33,355 nt of DNA from JAXHUH01 sp034211175 (GCA_034211175.1 JAXHUH010000197.1:1-33355); one strand, 5' to 3'; shown: positions 1 to 7,303, numbered from the stretch's first letter. Translations and numbers: made by a program. Notes: a model not told the origin generated them from the letters alone.

Positions 1-2
1 CG

Positions 3-836
3 GGCCGGCCGCCGGCCGCCGCCGTGGCGATGGCCGCGGTCGCACTGGTCACCGGGGTGGCGGCCGGGCAGGGCCCGACGACGGCCGTGCTCGGTGTCCT
101 GGCGTCGTTCGGCTACCTCCTCGCCGCCACGGTCGTCACCCTGGCCGGGGTCGAGCTCACCTGGCCACTCGGCGCGGTCGCCATCGTGGTCGGCGGGGTC
201 GCGGGGTTCGCCGTCGCCGCGGTGAGCGCCGCTGTGCGATCGCGGGGGACCACAGGCGCGCTCCGACCGCCCCGCGGCGCGGTCGTGGTCGCGATGGCGC
301 GGTCGCTTCGTACGTTCGACGCCGCGGCCCGCGACGGTGCGCGTCGGGCCGTCCCCCTGGCCGTGGGCATGCACCTGTTCCAGTCGACCGGCAGCCGGGA
401 CGCGCTGTGGGTGCTGGTCGCGGCGTTCGCCGTGCTTCTCCCGACCGGCAAGGTCCCCCTCGACGTCGCCGCGCTCCGCGCCGTGGCCACGATGGCCGCC
501 GTCGTCGTGGTCGGCGTCGTCGAGTCGTTCGTCGGAGGTGCGGCCCTGCTCGCTCTCGCCGCGGTGCTCCTGCTCGGTGGCCTCGTCTACGCCGGTCGCT
601 ACCCGCTGGCGGGGACCGTGGCGATGACGGTCGCGGTCATCGTCTTCGCGGCGGCCCCCGACGGCAGGCTCGACGACTGGGCGGCACACCGGCTGGTCGA
701 CACGTTGATCGGCTGCGCCCTCGCGCTCGCCGCGCTGGCGCTGCTGTGGCCCGGCGACCCCGACGCGGCACCGGGCGCACCGTTCACCACGGCTGACGGG
801 GACCCGACCGGCCCGGACCGGCCCCTCACCGGCTGA
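3..836 (+). CDS. FUSC-like integral membrane protein, 5' end outside window
   Basis: The reading frame is open from the window edge, so the true start is probably upstream; the first in-window start is a GTG at 24. The visible part (about 270 aa) is dominated by hydrophobic helices: two near the N-terminus, then a basic/polar loop (roughly residues 70-110), then at least four more tightly packed helices containing a DALWVLVAAF segment, and a short polar Asp/Pro/Gly-rich tail. This pattern, with a W-containing helix after an R/A-rich loop, resembles the C-terminal half of FUSC (fusaric acid resistance/aromatic acid exporter) proteins. The assignment to FUSC is inferred from topology and composition. 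The gene converges on the enoyl-CoA hydratase, with the 48-bp repeat array between them. It could also be an unrelated polytopic protein. Confidence 0.6.
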   Translation, partial: GRPPAAAVAMAAVALVTGVAAGQGPTTAVLGVLASFGYLLAATVVTLAGVELTWPLGAVAIVVGGVAGFAVAAVSAAVRSRGTTGALRPPRGAVVVAMARSLRTFDAAARDGARRAVPLAVGMHLFQSTGSRDALWVLVAAFAVLLPTGKVPLDVAALRAVATMAAVVVVGVVESFVGGAALLALAAVLLLGGLVYAGRYPLAGTVAMTVAVIVFAAAPDGRLDDWAAHRLVDTLIGCALALAALALLWPGDPDAAPGAPFTTADGDPTGPDRPLTG

Positions 837-847
837 GCGAGCACCGG

Positions 848-991
848 CCGGAGTTGGTCGCAGCTCGTCCGGCTTGGCCGGCGAGCGAGAATCAGCCGGA
901 GTTGGTCGCAGCTCGTCCGGCTTGGCCGGCGAGCGAGAATCAGCCGGAGTTGGTCGCAGCTCGTCCGGCTTGGCCGGCGAGCGAGAATCAA
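848..991. repeat. Three tandem 48-bp repeats between convergent genes
   Basis: Three back-to-back units start at 848, 896 and 944. They are identical except for the last base of the third (A instead of G). Each unit contains a hairpin (864-885, 912-933, 960-981) with arms CTCG-T-CCGGC and GCCGGCGAG, loop TTG and one bulged T. The array fills the gap between the stop of the FUSC-like gene (836) and the stop of the minus-strand enoyl-CoA hydratase (988-990), overlapping the latter by four bases. Three hairpins between converging genes suggest a bidirectional transcription barrier, or a minisatellite that expands by slippage. There are no spacers, so it is not a CRISPR array. Confidence 0.95.
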
Positions 992-1824
992 CCGAGGTCG
1001 GCGCCGAGTGCGCCGACCCGGCGCTCACCGTCGACCGTCTGGCCGCCACGTTCGAGGAACGCCCGCATCCGCTGCTGGGCACCCTCGGTGCGCAACGTCT
1101 CCTGGAACAGGAACGCCTCCTCGACGAGGCCGGGTGTCGGGTCCGGTGCGGCGTTGAGGACCGAGGCCTTGGCCCGGCTGACGGCCTCCGGCGGGAACGA
1201 GGCGATGCGGGCGGCCAAGCGGGCCACGTGGGCCCGCAGCTCGTCGCGTGTGGCCAACGCCCGGTTCAGCCAGCCCCAGCGCTCGAGCGTGGCCGCGTCG
1301 GTGTCATCGCCGCCGAGCACGATCTCGAGTGCCCGGCCCCGGCCGACGAGCGCGGGCAGACGCTGGGTGCCCGTCCCGCCGGGGAGGATGCCGAGCGGCA
1401 CCTCCATCTGACACAGGGCCGTGTGGCCGGCCGCGCCGAAGCGCAGGTCGCACGACGCAGCGAGCTCGCCGCCGCCCCCGCCGACCCGGCCGGCGATCTC
1501 GCAGATCGTCGGGATCGGCATCGTGCGGTAGCGCTCGCACATCCGGTGGAACGGGTTCAGCTCGCTCGACCGCTCGGCCGGTCCGTCGGTCGGGGCGGCG
1601 AGGATCAGCTCGACGTCGAAGTGGGCGAGGAAGAAATCGGGGTTCGCGCTGCGCAGCACCAGGACCCTGGCCTCCGGTTGGGCCCCGACGAGGTCGGGGA
1701 GCCGCGCCAGGTCCCGGAACAGGGTCCGGTCGATGAGGTTGATCGGCGGGTGGTCGATCACCGCGTCGACCACCCCGCCGCGTCGCTCGATGGTGATGGC
1801 CTCGAGCCCGTCCGACACGTCCAT
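988..1824 (-). CDS. Enoyl-CoA hydratase/isomerase (crotonase) family protein
   Basis: This 278-aa protein is of normal crotonase length. The ATG at 1824 is preceded by a strong AGGAGGGGG ribosome-binding site, which rules out the much longer upstream extension of the frame. The oxyanion-hole region reads AGRVGGGGGELAASCDLRFG (residues 111-130), and the second block QMEVPLGILPGGTGTQRL begins near residue 139. Both glutamates that activate water in rat mitochondrial enoyl-CoA hydratase have counterparts here (E120 and E141), so hydratase chemistry on a 2-enoyl-CoA is plausible. The usual AGADI-type loop is replaced by LAHFDV (residues 66-71), so the exact substrate is open. The gene stands alone, transcribed towards the repeat array. 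It may serve beta-oxidation or a side-chain degradation pathway with the nearby monooxygenases. Confidence 0.9.
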   Translation of the reverse strand: MDVSDGLEAITIERRGGVVDAVIDHPPINLIDRTLFRDLARLPDLVGAQPEARVLVLRSANPDFFLAHFDVELILAAPTDGPAERSSELNPFHRMCERYRTMPIPTICEIAGRVGGGGGELAASCDLRFGAAGHTALCQMEVPLGILPGGTGTQRLPALVGRGRALEIVLGGDDTDAATLERWGWLNRALATRDELRAHVARLAARIASFPPEAVSRAKASVLNAAPDPTPGLVEEAFLFQETLRTEGAQQRMRAFLERGGQTVDGERRVGALGADLG

Positions 1825-2080
1825 GTGCGCGTCCCCCTCCTGCGCTGCGCCGCGATCGGGCGCCGCCGCAGCGTACGCACGCGGCCCCGCCGGCTTCGAG
1901 GCGTGTGAGCCGCCACCCCGAGTCCAGGTGGTCCGGATACCGGCTCCGAGTGCCCACGACCCGATCCGCGGTTCCGCACGGACGGGTGCGCGGCGGGGGC
2001 GTGGCCGATGCCACGTACCGAACGTGAACCGTTCCGACGATCCGTCAGTACAACCCGCCGAGACCGACGAAGGAGCAACC

Positions 2081-2230
2081 ATGTCCAACGGAACGAAGAC
2101 CACCGACGCCACGACCGACCGCACGGCCATCCGGCGCCGCCCCGCGCACGGCCGCCCGTTCCCCGCGTACTACGGCGGTCGCCCCCGGGGCGTGTACGTC
2201 GAGCGGTTCGAGCGTCCGACGACTCGGTAG
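2081..2230 (+). CDS. Small hypothetical protein, 49 aa
   Basis: The ATG follows an AAGGAG ribosome-binding site at the right distance (aaggagcaaccATG). The 49-residue product starts MSNGTKTTDATTDRTA and ends in an Arg/Pro/Gly/Tyr-rich segment containing RGRPFPAYYGGRPRG-like spacing (RRRPAHGRPFPAYYGGRPRG, residues 18-37). It has no signal peptide or membrane helix and is basic and probably disordered. Two inverted repeats follow the stop, which supports a real transcript ending there. I do not recognise a family. It lies downstream of and divergent from the enoyl-CoA hydratase, and convergent with the large monooxygenase. An RNA- or DNA-binding role would be a guess from charge only. Confidence 0.6.
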   Translation: MSNGTKTTDATTDRTAIRRRPAHGRPFPAYYGGRPRGVYVERFERPTTR

Positions 2231-2262
2231 CCCTGGTGTTCTCCTGGGCACCCTGAGTCCGT

Positions 2263-2331
2263 GCCCGGAGGGGTCCGGGCGCGTGTGGACCCGCCAACCG
2301 TCATCGTCGACGCGACGGCAGGCGGGTCCAC
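2263..2331. terminator. Two hairpins between convergent genes, probable bidirectional terminator
   Basis: The first hairpin (2263-2280) pairs GCCCGGA with TCCGGGC across a GGGG loop. The second (2285-2331) has perfect 11-bp arms GTGGACCCGCC / GGCGGGTCCAC, and inside them a further CCGTC / GACGG pair around a CGTCGACG core, giving a long cruciform-like stem. They lie in the 134-bp gap between the 49-aa gene (ends 2230) and the minus-strand monooxygenase (ends 2365). No U-tract follows, as is common for GC-rich actinobacterial terminators. Confidence 0.7.
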
Positions 2332-2364
2332 CCTCCGCTTCGTGACCGGGCTCGCGTCCCCGGC

Positions 2365-4125
2365 TCAGGAGGTGAAGGTGAAGTGGTCGTCGAACGACGA
2401 CCGCACCGCCCCCATGTGCTCGTAGTAGGCGGGGAAGCCGCCGTTGTAGTTGCCGTCCTGGCGACGGTTGAACTCGCCCTCGAAGTTGTAGTAGCCGGGC
2501 GTGCACTCGGCGTTGCGGTTGGTCTTGCCCCGGTGGGTGATGACCTCCTGCACCCACCACTCCTCGGACTCGGGCGTGACGTCGATCGTCGAGTAGCCGT
2601 TGCTGCGCACGTGGTCGATGCACGCGGCGATGTGGTCGCCCTGGGCCTGGAGCACGTTGGTCAGGTTGAAGTTGAACGACGCCTGGTAGCCGCCCATGAT
2701 GAACATGTTCGGGTAGCCGGCGGTGTGGATCCCGAGCAGGGTCCGGATGCCGTCCGCGTACTTCTCCTGCAGGTCGAGGTCACCCTCACCGACGATGCGG
2801 TTCCACGTGCCGGTCTTCTGCACCTCGAACCCCGTGGCGTAGATGAGCAGGTCGACCTCGTAGACCTTCCCCTTGAAGACCGGGCCCTCCTCGACGATCT
2901 CGGTGATGCCCTTGCCGTGGGTGTCGACGAGGTGGACGTTCGGCCGGTTGTAGGTCGGCAGGTAGTCGTTGTGGAAGCACGGCCGCTTGCACATGAACAT
3001 GTACCAGGGCTTCAGCGCCTCGGCCGTCGCCGGGTCCTCGACCGTCTCCTCGATGCGGCGGTGGATCCGCATCATGTGGTCGATGTTGGCGTTCTCCTGG
3101 CGGCGGATCTTCTCCTCGCGCGACATCTGCGCGCGCTCCTCGATCTGGATCGCGGAGAGCGGCGGCCGGGTGAACGCCTTGGCCCGGCGCTTGGCCTGCC
3201 AGCCCGGCTCGAGCGAGGCCGCCCACTCCGGGTCGGTCTCCCAGTCGTCGCGCACGTCGATCGACGACGGGGTCCGCTGGAAGACGTAGAGCTCCTTGGC
3301 GTTGGCCCCGAGCCCGGGGATCGCCTGCACGGCCGTGGCGCCGGTGCCGATGATGCCGACCACCTTGTCGGACAGCTTCTCCAGGTCGGCGCCGGTGTAG
3401 TCGTAGTCCCACTGCGACGTGTGGAACGAGTGGCCCCGGAACCGCTCCATGCCGTCGATCCGGGCCAGCTTGGGCTTGGTCAGGGTGCCGTTGGCGCACA
3501 CCACGAAACGGGCCTTCATGTGGTCGCCGCGGTTGGTGGTGACGTGCCAGAGCTGGTCACGCTCGTTCCAGGTCGTGGAGGTCACCAGCGTCTGGAACAC
3601 CGCGAGCTCGTAGAGGTCGTACTTCCGGGCGATCATCCGGCAGTACTCGTAGATCTCCTCGCCGGGTGCGTAGTGGCGCGACGGCACGTAGCCGGTCTCG
3701 TCGAGCAGCGGCAGGTAGTCGTAGGCGACGACGTCACAGGCGACGCCCGGGTAGCGGTTCCAGTACCAGGTGCCGCCGACGTCGGAGCCCCGCTCGACGA
3801 TGCGGATCGACTCGACGCCGACCTCCCGGAGCCGGGCCGACGTCAGCAGTGCGGAGAACCCGCCGCCGATGAACAGGACCTCGACGGTGTCGGTGATCGG
3901 TTCCCGCTCGGCGACCTCTTCGGCGTGGACGTCGTCCTCGTAGCGGGCGAGGTTGCCCTCCAGGTCGGTGATGTACTGCGAGGTCCCTTCGGGCCGGTAG
4001 GCGAGCCGGAGGTCGCGCTCCTCGGCGAAGCGACGCTTGATCTCGTCGTAGTACGACTGCGGCTTGCGCTCCCGGCGGCGCTTCTCCGAGCCCCGACGTT
4101 CGGCCGTCTCCTGCGATCGCGACAT
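2365..4125 (-). CDS. Baeyer-Villiger-type flavin monooxygenase (long form)
   Basis: The 586-aa protein has an FAD-binding Rossmann motif GGGFSA (residues 87-92) followed by GGTWYWNRYPG (residues 117-127), which is typical of type I Baeyer-Villiger monooxygenases. The BVMO fingerprint appears as FRGHSFHTSQWD (229-240), with the conserved F, G, H and W in place and D after W. The NADPH-binding motif GTGATA is at 260-265. An N-terminal extension of about 80 charged residues (SEKRRRERK, YYDEIKRRFAEERD) precedes the first Rossmann fold, as in long steroid/phenylacetone/cyclododecanone-type enzymes. The expected reaction is NADPH- and O2-dependent insertion of oxygen beside a ketone; the substrate cannot be read from sequence. 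The ATG at 4125 has a GAGGGAGGGG ribosome-binding site. It appears monocistronic, with a candidate promoter about 120 bp upstream. Confidence 0.93.
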   Translation of the reverse strand: MSRSQETAERRGSEKRRRERKPQSYYDEIKRRFAEERDLRLAYRPEGTSQYITDLEGNLARYEDDVHAEEVAEREPITDTVEVLFIGGGFSALLTSARLREVGVESIRIVERGSDVGGTWYWNRYPGVACDVVAYDYLPLLDETGYVPSRHYAPGEEIYEYCRMIARKYDLYELAVFQTLVTSTTWNERDQLWHVTTNRGDHMKARFVVCANGTLTKPKLARIDGMERFRGHSFHTSQWDYDYTGADLEKLSDKVVGIIGTGATAVQAIPGLGANAKELYVFQRTPSSIDVRDDWETDPEWAASLEPGWQAKRRAKAFTRPPLSAIQIEERAQMSREEKIRRQENANIDHMMRIHRRIEETVEDPATAEALKPWYMFMCKRPCFHNDYLPTYNRPNVHLVDTHGKGITEIVEEGPVFKGKVYEVDLLIYATGFEVQKTGTWNRIVGEGDLDLQEKYADGIRTLLGIHTAGYPNMFIMGGYQASFNFNLTNVLQAQGDHIAACIDHVRSNGYSTIDVTPESEEWWVQEVITHRGKTNRNAECTPGYYNFEGEFNRRQDGNYNGGFPAYYEHMGAVRSSFDDHFTFTS

Positions 4126-4244
4126 GCTTGCCCCTCCCTCGCGCGCGACCCCGCCCGGGCTCCGTGTGCCGCACTCGGCCGACGGGAGCCCGCAGCCATC
4201 GGCCGCAGATCGTTCCCCTCATGCAGGGCTTCCCCTGGCCGAGG

Positions 4245-4275
4245 ACTGTACGCGCCCAATTCGAACGAAGTTCAA
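4245..4275 (-). promoter_or_regulatory. Candidate promoter of the long BVMO
   Basis: Read on the minus strand, TTGAAC (4275-4270) and TACAGT (4250-4245) are separated by 19 nt, slightly long but close to sigma-70/SigA consensus. An imperfect palindrome, TTGAAC-TTC-GTTCGAA, overlaps the -35 box and could be an operator for a TetR-like regulator. The stretch is visibly less GC-rich than its surroundings. The predicted leader to the ATG at 4125 is about 110 nt. Confidence 0.5.
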
Positions 4276-4479
4276 AACGGGACCGGTTCCCATCCATCGG
4301 CGACGTCGCCGGACAGCCCCGCCAACCGATCTCGTTCCGGCCCCCATGGCCAGGCGGATGCCGGTGGCGGTGAGGAGTCGGTGCACGACGGCCTCGCACC
4401 GGGTGCCCGCCCCGTTGAGGAGGAAGGCGACGTCGTGCAGGTCGGACAAGGTCGTCGAGCGGTCCCCGGTCGTCGCCAC
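4272..4479 (-). pseudogene. Possible small gene with a one-base frameshift in a G5 run
   Basis: From GTG at 4479 (GGGAG three bases upstream) the minus strand reads MATTGDRSTTLSDLHDVAFL and continues with a normal-looking helical stretch ending in TATGIRLAMG. After a run of five G (minus strand; C5 at 4341-4345) this frame turns into Arg-rich text. Removing one G joins it to the other frame, which continues PERDRLAGLSGDVADGWEPV and stops at 4272. The restored product would be 68 aa. The total span is 208 nt, exactly one base more than a multiple of three. I do not recognise the family. It could be a decayed gene, a sequencing error in the homopolymer, or chance. Confidence 0.4.
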
Positions 4480-4517
4480 CCACTCCCGCTGACGCCGCTC
4501 CTCCGCCCACCCCCACC

Positions 4518-4631
4518 CGAACTGGACCGCGCCGAGTGCCACGGGTGGCATTCCGGTGGGACCAGAACGGGTGGTTGTCGAACTGGACCGCGTGGAGTGC
4601 CACGGGTGGCATTCCGGTGGGACCAGAACGG
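4518..4631. repeat. Two copies of a 54-bp element with palindromes, period 61 bp
   Basis: The copies begin at 4518 and 4579 and share about 54 bp with only a two-base difference (CC versus TG before GAGTGCCACG). Each contains the 14-bp inverted repeat TGCCACGGGTGGCA (4537-4550 and 4598-4611) followed by a weaker hairpin, TTC-C-GGT-GGG-ACC-A-GAA. The pair sits just upstream of rarA and upstream of the small frameshifted minus-strand ORF, in a 534-bp gap (4126-4659) that otherwise holds the BVMO promoter. It may be a paired operator, a REP-like family element or a remnant of a mobile element. Confidence 0.85.
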
Positions 4632-4647
4632 GGTGGGGTGGGTGGGG

Positions 4648-4653
4648 TAGGTT
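4648..4653 (+). promoter_or_regulatory. -10 box (TAGGTT) for leaderless rarA transcript
   Basis: TAGGTT is followed by CCGGGC and then the GTG start of rarA, placing the start codon about where transcription would begin. No ribosome-binding site precedes the GTG. I see no clear -35. Confidence 0.5.
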
Positions 4654-4659
4654 CCGGGC

Positions 4660-6054
4660 GTGCCGGCGCGGAAGCGCCCGTCGGGGCCACCCACCGATGC
4701 GTTCGACGCCGCCCTCGCCGAGCGGCTGGCCGGCCAGGCCCCGCTCGCGGCCCGGATGCGGCCGAAGACGCTCGACGAGATCGTCGGCCAGCGCCACCTG
4801 CTCGGCCCCGGGGCGCCGCTGCGGGTCCTGATCGAGGCCGACCGGCTGTCGTCGATCATCCTCTGGGGCCCGCCCGGCACCGGGAAGACCACGTTGGCCA
4901 GCGTCGTGGCGTCGAGGACCAACCGCCGGTTCGTGGCCATGTCCGCGGTGACCGCCGGCGTGAAGGACGTGCGGGAGGCGATCGCCGCCGCCCAGGAGCG
5001 GCTCGTCGACGACGGCGGCGGCACGATCCTGTTCCTCGACGAGGTCCACCGGTTCACCAAGAGCCAGCAGGACGCGCTGCTCCCCGCCGTCGAATCGGGG
5101 GTCCTGACCCTGATCGGCGCCACCACCGAGAACCCGTTCTTCGAGGTGAACGCCCCGCTGATCAGCCGCTCGACCATCTTCCGGCTCGAGTCGCTGTCGG
5201 ACGAGGAGCTGACCGAGGTCGTGGCTCGGGCGCTCGCCGCCGAGGAGGTGACGGCCACGACCGACGCGGTCGCCCACGTCGTCGACCTGGCCGACGGCGA
5301 CGCCCGCGCCGCGCTGACCAGCGTCGAGATCGCCGCCGCGCTCGCCCGGGGCGACGGCCGCGGCGAGGTGACCGTCGACGACACCGAGCGCGCCCGCCAG
5401 TCGCGGGTCCTGCGCTACGGCGAGGACGACCACTTCGACATCATCTCCGCCTTCATCAAGGCGATCCGGGGCTCCGACCCCGACGCCGCGCTCTACTGGC
5501 TGGCCCGGATGATCACGGCAGGGGAGGACGCCCGCTACATCGCCCGCCGGATGGTGATCCTCGCCTCCGAGGACGTCGGGATGGCCGACTCGCAGGGCCT
5601 GGTCGTGGCCGACGCCGCGGCCCGGGCGGTCGAGTTCGTCGGCCTGCCCGAGGCCGGCCTCAACCTCGCCCACGCAGCCATCTACCTGTCGACCGCGCCG
5701 AAGTCGAACACCGCGATGGCCGCGATGTCGCGGGCGATGGCCGACGTGCGCGACCGCCCGGCCGGTGCGGTGCCCGGGCCGCTGCGCAGCGTCCACCCGT
5801 ACCAGCGCAACAAGCTGAAGGAGGGTGGCGGGTACCGGTACCCTCACAACGACCCGTCCGGGTTCGTCCGCCAGGAGTACCGCCCTCCCGAGGTCGCCGC
5901 CGAGGCCGGCGAGGTGCGGCGCGTGTACTACCGCCCGTCGCCCCACGGGGCGGAGGCCGACGTCGAGGCCCGCCTGCGTGGCTGGTGGGGCGACGAGGCC
6001 TACGACGGCGAGCGCTGGTTCGAGTTCGAGAAGTTCCGCGACCCCGAACGCTGA
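4660..6054 (+). CDS. rarA: Replication-associated recombination protein A (RarA/MgsA AAA+ ATPase)
   Basis: The 464-aa protein has the full family layout. RMRPKTLDEIVGQRHLLGPG (residues 32-51) is the signature N-terminal motif of RarA/WRNIP1. Walker A GPPGTGKT is at 70-77, Walker B LFLDEVHRF at 124-132, sensor 1 GATTEN at 153-158, and the arginine finger lies in PLISR near 170. The C-terminal half carries the conserved clamp-loader-like tetramerisation region with GSDPDAALYWLARM, SEDVGMAD and GLPEAGLNLAHA. RarA acts at stalled replication forks and in gap repair as a homotetrameric ATPase, with SSB as a known partner in E. coli. It is a housekeeping gene with ordinary codon use here. The GTG start lacks a ribosome-binding site and appears leaderless. 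In many bacteria alaS or other genes follow; here a 57-aa protein follows. Confidence 0.97.
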   Translation: MPARKRPSGPPTDAFDAALAERLAGQAPLAARMRPKTLDEIVGQRHLLGPGAPLRVLIEADRLSSIILWGPPGTGKTTLASVVASRTNRRFVAMSAVTAGVKDVREAIAAAQERLVDDGGGTILFLDEVHRFTKSQQDALLPAVESGVLTLIGATTENPFFEVNAPLISRSTIFRLESLSDEELTEVVARALAAEEVTATTDAVAHVVDLADGDARAALTSVEIAAALARGDGRGEVTVDDTERARQSRVLRYGEDDHFDIISAFIKAIRGSDPDAALYWLARMITAGEDARYIARRMVILASEDVGMADSQGLVVADAAARAVEFVGLPEAGLNLAHAAIYLSTAPKSNTAMAAMSRAMADVRDRPAGAVPGPLRSVHPYQRNKLKEGGGYRYPHNDPSGFVRQEYRPPEVAAEAGEVRRVYYRPSPHGAEADVEARLRGWWGDEAYDGERWFEFEKFRDPER

Positions 6055-6178
6055 CCCCGCATGCCGGTGGCGCTCCGAACGAACGGGATGCGGCTCCTGC
6101 GCGCGTGACCTACGGTGCTCGTACGCGTGCGCTCGGCGAACTGCGTACCGGGTGCACCCCGCGACAGAGGGAACCGCA

Positions 6179-6352
6179 ATGCTGTCGAAGTCCCGAGCTC
6201 TCGTGCACAGGATCCTCGCCGCGGTCGGCCTGCGAGCCGATCCGGATCGCGCGGCCGAGCGGACTGCCCACCTGCGCGACGGCGGGGGCCCACCCGAGCC
6301 CGGTGCGGTCGAGTCGAGCCGGCTCCGTGGCCCGGCCGAGGGCAGCTGGTAG
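6179..6352 (+). CDS. Small hypothetical protein, 57 aa
   Basis: The ATG has a GAGGGA ribosome-binding site eight bases upstream. The protein begins MLSKSRALVHRILAAVGLRA, a short amphipathic, positively charged helix, and ends in a polar Gly/Pro/Ser-rich tail (GGGPPEPGAV). It could attach peripherally to a membrane, but it is too short and polar for a clear transmembrane segment. It lies 124 bp after rarA and its stop is 16 bp from the convergent GNAT gene. I recognise no family; the ribosome-binding site and the tight convergent fit are the only evidence. Confidence 0.5.
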   Translation: MLSKSRALVHRILAAVGLRADPDRAAERTAHLRDGGGPPEPGAVESSRLRGPAEGSW

Positions 6353-6368
6353 CCGATCCCGGCGAAGC

Positions 6369-6932
6369 TCACGCCTCCGGGCGGAGCCGGCCCATGAGGT
6401 GGGCGTCCATCCAGGCGCCGTTGCCGAAGCCGTAGCGGGCCATCGTGCCTTCGATCACGAAGCCGACGCGCTCGTAGAGGCGGATGGCGTGGGTGTTGTC
6501 GGTGAACGCCGTGAGGCCGAGGCGGTTCAGGCCGAGCCAGTTGTCGGCGAGGTCGATGACCTCGTCGAGCAGCGCCCGCCCGACGCCGCGCCCGCCCCAC
6601 GCCTCGGCGGTCGCGATCAGGTTGAGCTCGCCGACGTGACGATGGCGGGGCGCGTCCGGGTAGGTGACCAGCTCGGCGAAGCCGACGACCTCGTCGCCGA
6701 CGAGCGCGACGAGGTGGTGGGTGCCCGACGCGGGCTGGAGCCGGGCCACCGTCTCGCGTCGTGCCGCGTGGGGCACCCGCATCGTGCCGCCGAGGATGTG
6801 GCGGCTCGTGAGGATGCCGTGGACGGCGTCGTGGTCGCCGTCCTCGACGGCGCGGACGCGGATGTCGGGTCGGACGTCGACCGTCCGTGAGGTGCTCGCG
6901 GTTCGGTTGGTGATCGGGGCCGTGGTTTTCAT
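6369..6932 (-). CDS. GNAT family N-acetyltransferase (RimJ/MnaT-like)
   Basis: The 187-aa protein has a GNAT fold. Acetyl-CoA binding motif A is GGRGVGRALL (113-122), preceded by the beta4 strand VGELNLIATAEAW. Motif B is NTHAIRLYERVGF (146-158), the Asn-x-x-Ala-x-x-x-Tyr-x-x-x-Gly-Phe pattern of the RimI/RimJ/MnaT group, followed by EGTMARYGFGNGAWMD, which is typical of enzymes acting on amino acids, small amines or protein N-termini. The ATG at 6932 is chosen because GGAG lies ten bases upstream; an in-frame GTG at 6965 would add 11 residues but has no ribosome-binding site. The first 20 residues are Thr/Ser-rich and probably disordered. The upstream gap carries TCACG/CGTGA palindromes also seen near the second GNAT gene. 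Confidence 0.9.
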   Translation of the reverse strand: MKTTAPITNRTASTSRTVDVRPDIRVRAVEDGDHDAVHGILTSRHILGGTMRVPHAARRETVARLQPASGTHHLVALVGDEVVGFAELVTYPDAPRHRHVGELNLIATAEAWGGRGVGRALLDEVIDLADNWLGLNRLGLTAFTDNTHAIRLYERVGFVIEGTMARYGFGNGAWMDAHLMGRLRPEA

Positions 6933-6960
6933 CGCTGCCGCTCCGTGCTCGTCGTCGGTG

Positions 6961-6999
6961 GTCACGGACGAGGCGTGAGATCGGCTGTCACGACGTGAC
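6961..6999. promoter_or_regulatory. Candidate operator: repeated TCACG/CGTGA half-sites
   Basis: GTCACG-A-CGTGAC is a perfect 13-bp inverted repeat at 6987-6999. A looser pair, TCACG and CGTGA spaced 7 bp, lies at 6962-6978. They are 30-67 bp upstream of the GNAT start on the minus strand, in the divergent gap to the 58-aa gene. A closely similar palindrome (CTCACG-C-CGTGAG) is upstream of the second GNAT gene at 19984. Confidence 0.5.
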
Positions 7000-7088
7000 G
7001 ATGCGCCGGTCGCCGGCGACGGTGGCGTGTCGGTCGTGTGGCCGACCCGTCACCCGTTGTCAGTCGCGTGCCGACCTCGCCGGAGCGG

Positions 7089-7116
7089 TTGGACGGTGTT
7101 CGGTGGCCCGCATGCT
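7089..7116 (+). promoter_or_regulatory. Candidate leaderless promoter of the 58-aa gene
   Basis: TTGGAC (7089-7094) and CATGCT (7111-7116) are separated by 16 bp, and the ATG begins six bases later with no ribosome-binding site. This is a recognisable -35/-10 pair for a leaderless transcript, although the first base of the -10 deviates from T. Confidence 0.45.
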
Positions 7117-7122
7117 GGGCTC

Positions 7123-7299
7123 ATGACCACCTTCCGACGCACCGACGAGACGGCGCCGGCCGGCGATGTCCTCTCGGTCGACGACCTCCTGGCGGCCTGG
7201 GACGCGGCGACGGTGGCCGACCCGGCGCGCCACGGCCACACCGGATGGGGCGGCGCGTGCCGCCACGGGGCGCTCGCCCCCGATCAGCTCAGGCGCTGA
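7123..7299 (+). CDS. Small hypothetical protein, 58 aa
   Basis: The product starts MTTFRRTDETAPAGDVLSVD, continues DLLAAWDAATVAD and ends with a His/Gly/Cys-containing tail (GHTGWGGACRHGALAPDQ). It has no signal peptide or membrane helix. One Cys and several His in the C-terminal 25 residues are notable, but a metal site would need more ligands. The ATG is not preceded by a ribosome-binding site; the -35/-10 pair just upstream makes a leaderless start plausible. The stop codon lies four bases from the stop of the convergent EthA-like gene. I recognise no family, and it may be spurious. Confidence 0.45.
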   Translation: MTTFRRTDETAPAGDVLSVDDLLAAWDAATVADPARHGHTGWGGACRHGALAPDQLRR

Positions 7300-7303
7300 C
7301 GGC

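Noticed and set aside
848..991. CRISPR-like repeats
   Set aside because: Units are contiguous with no spacers and no cas genes are nearby; it is a tandem repeat.
1825..2130. Upstream extension of the enoyl-CoA hydratase frame to 2130
   Set aside because: The strong AGGAGGGGG site before the ATG at 1824 and the crotonase family length mark the real start; the extension would overlap the 49-aa gene.
4219..6600. Long minus-strand frame of 793 codons across rarA
   Set aside because: It is antisense to rarA with Arg/Gly/Asp-rich low-complexity text and no family motif; high-GC shadow. Only the short 3' part outside rarA (4272-4479) is kept, as a possible frameshifted gene.
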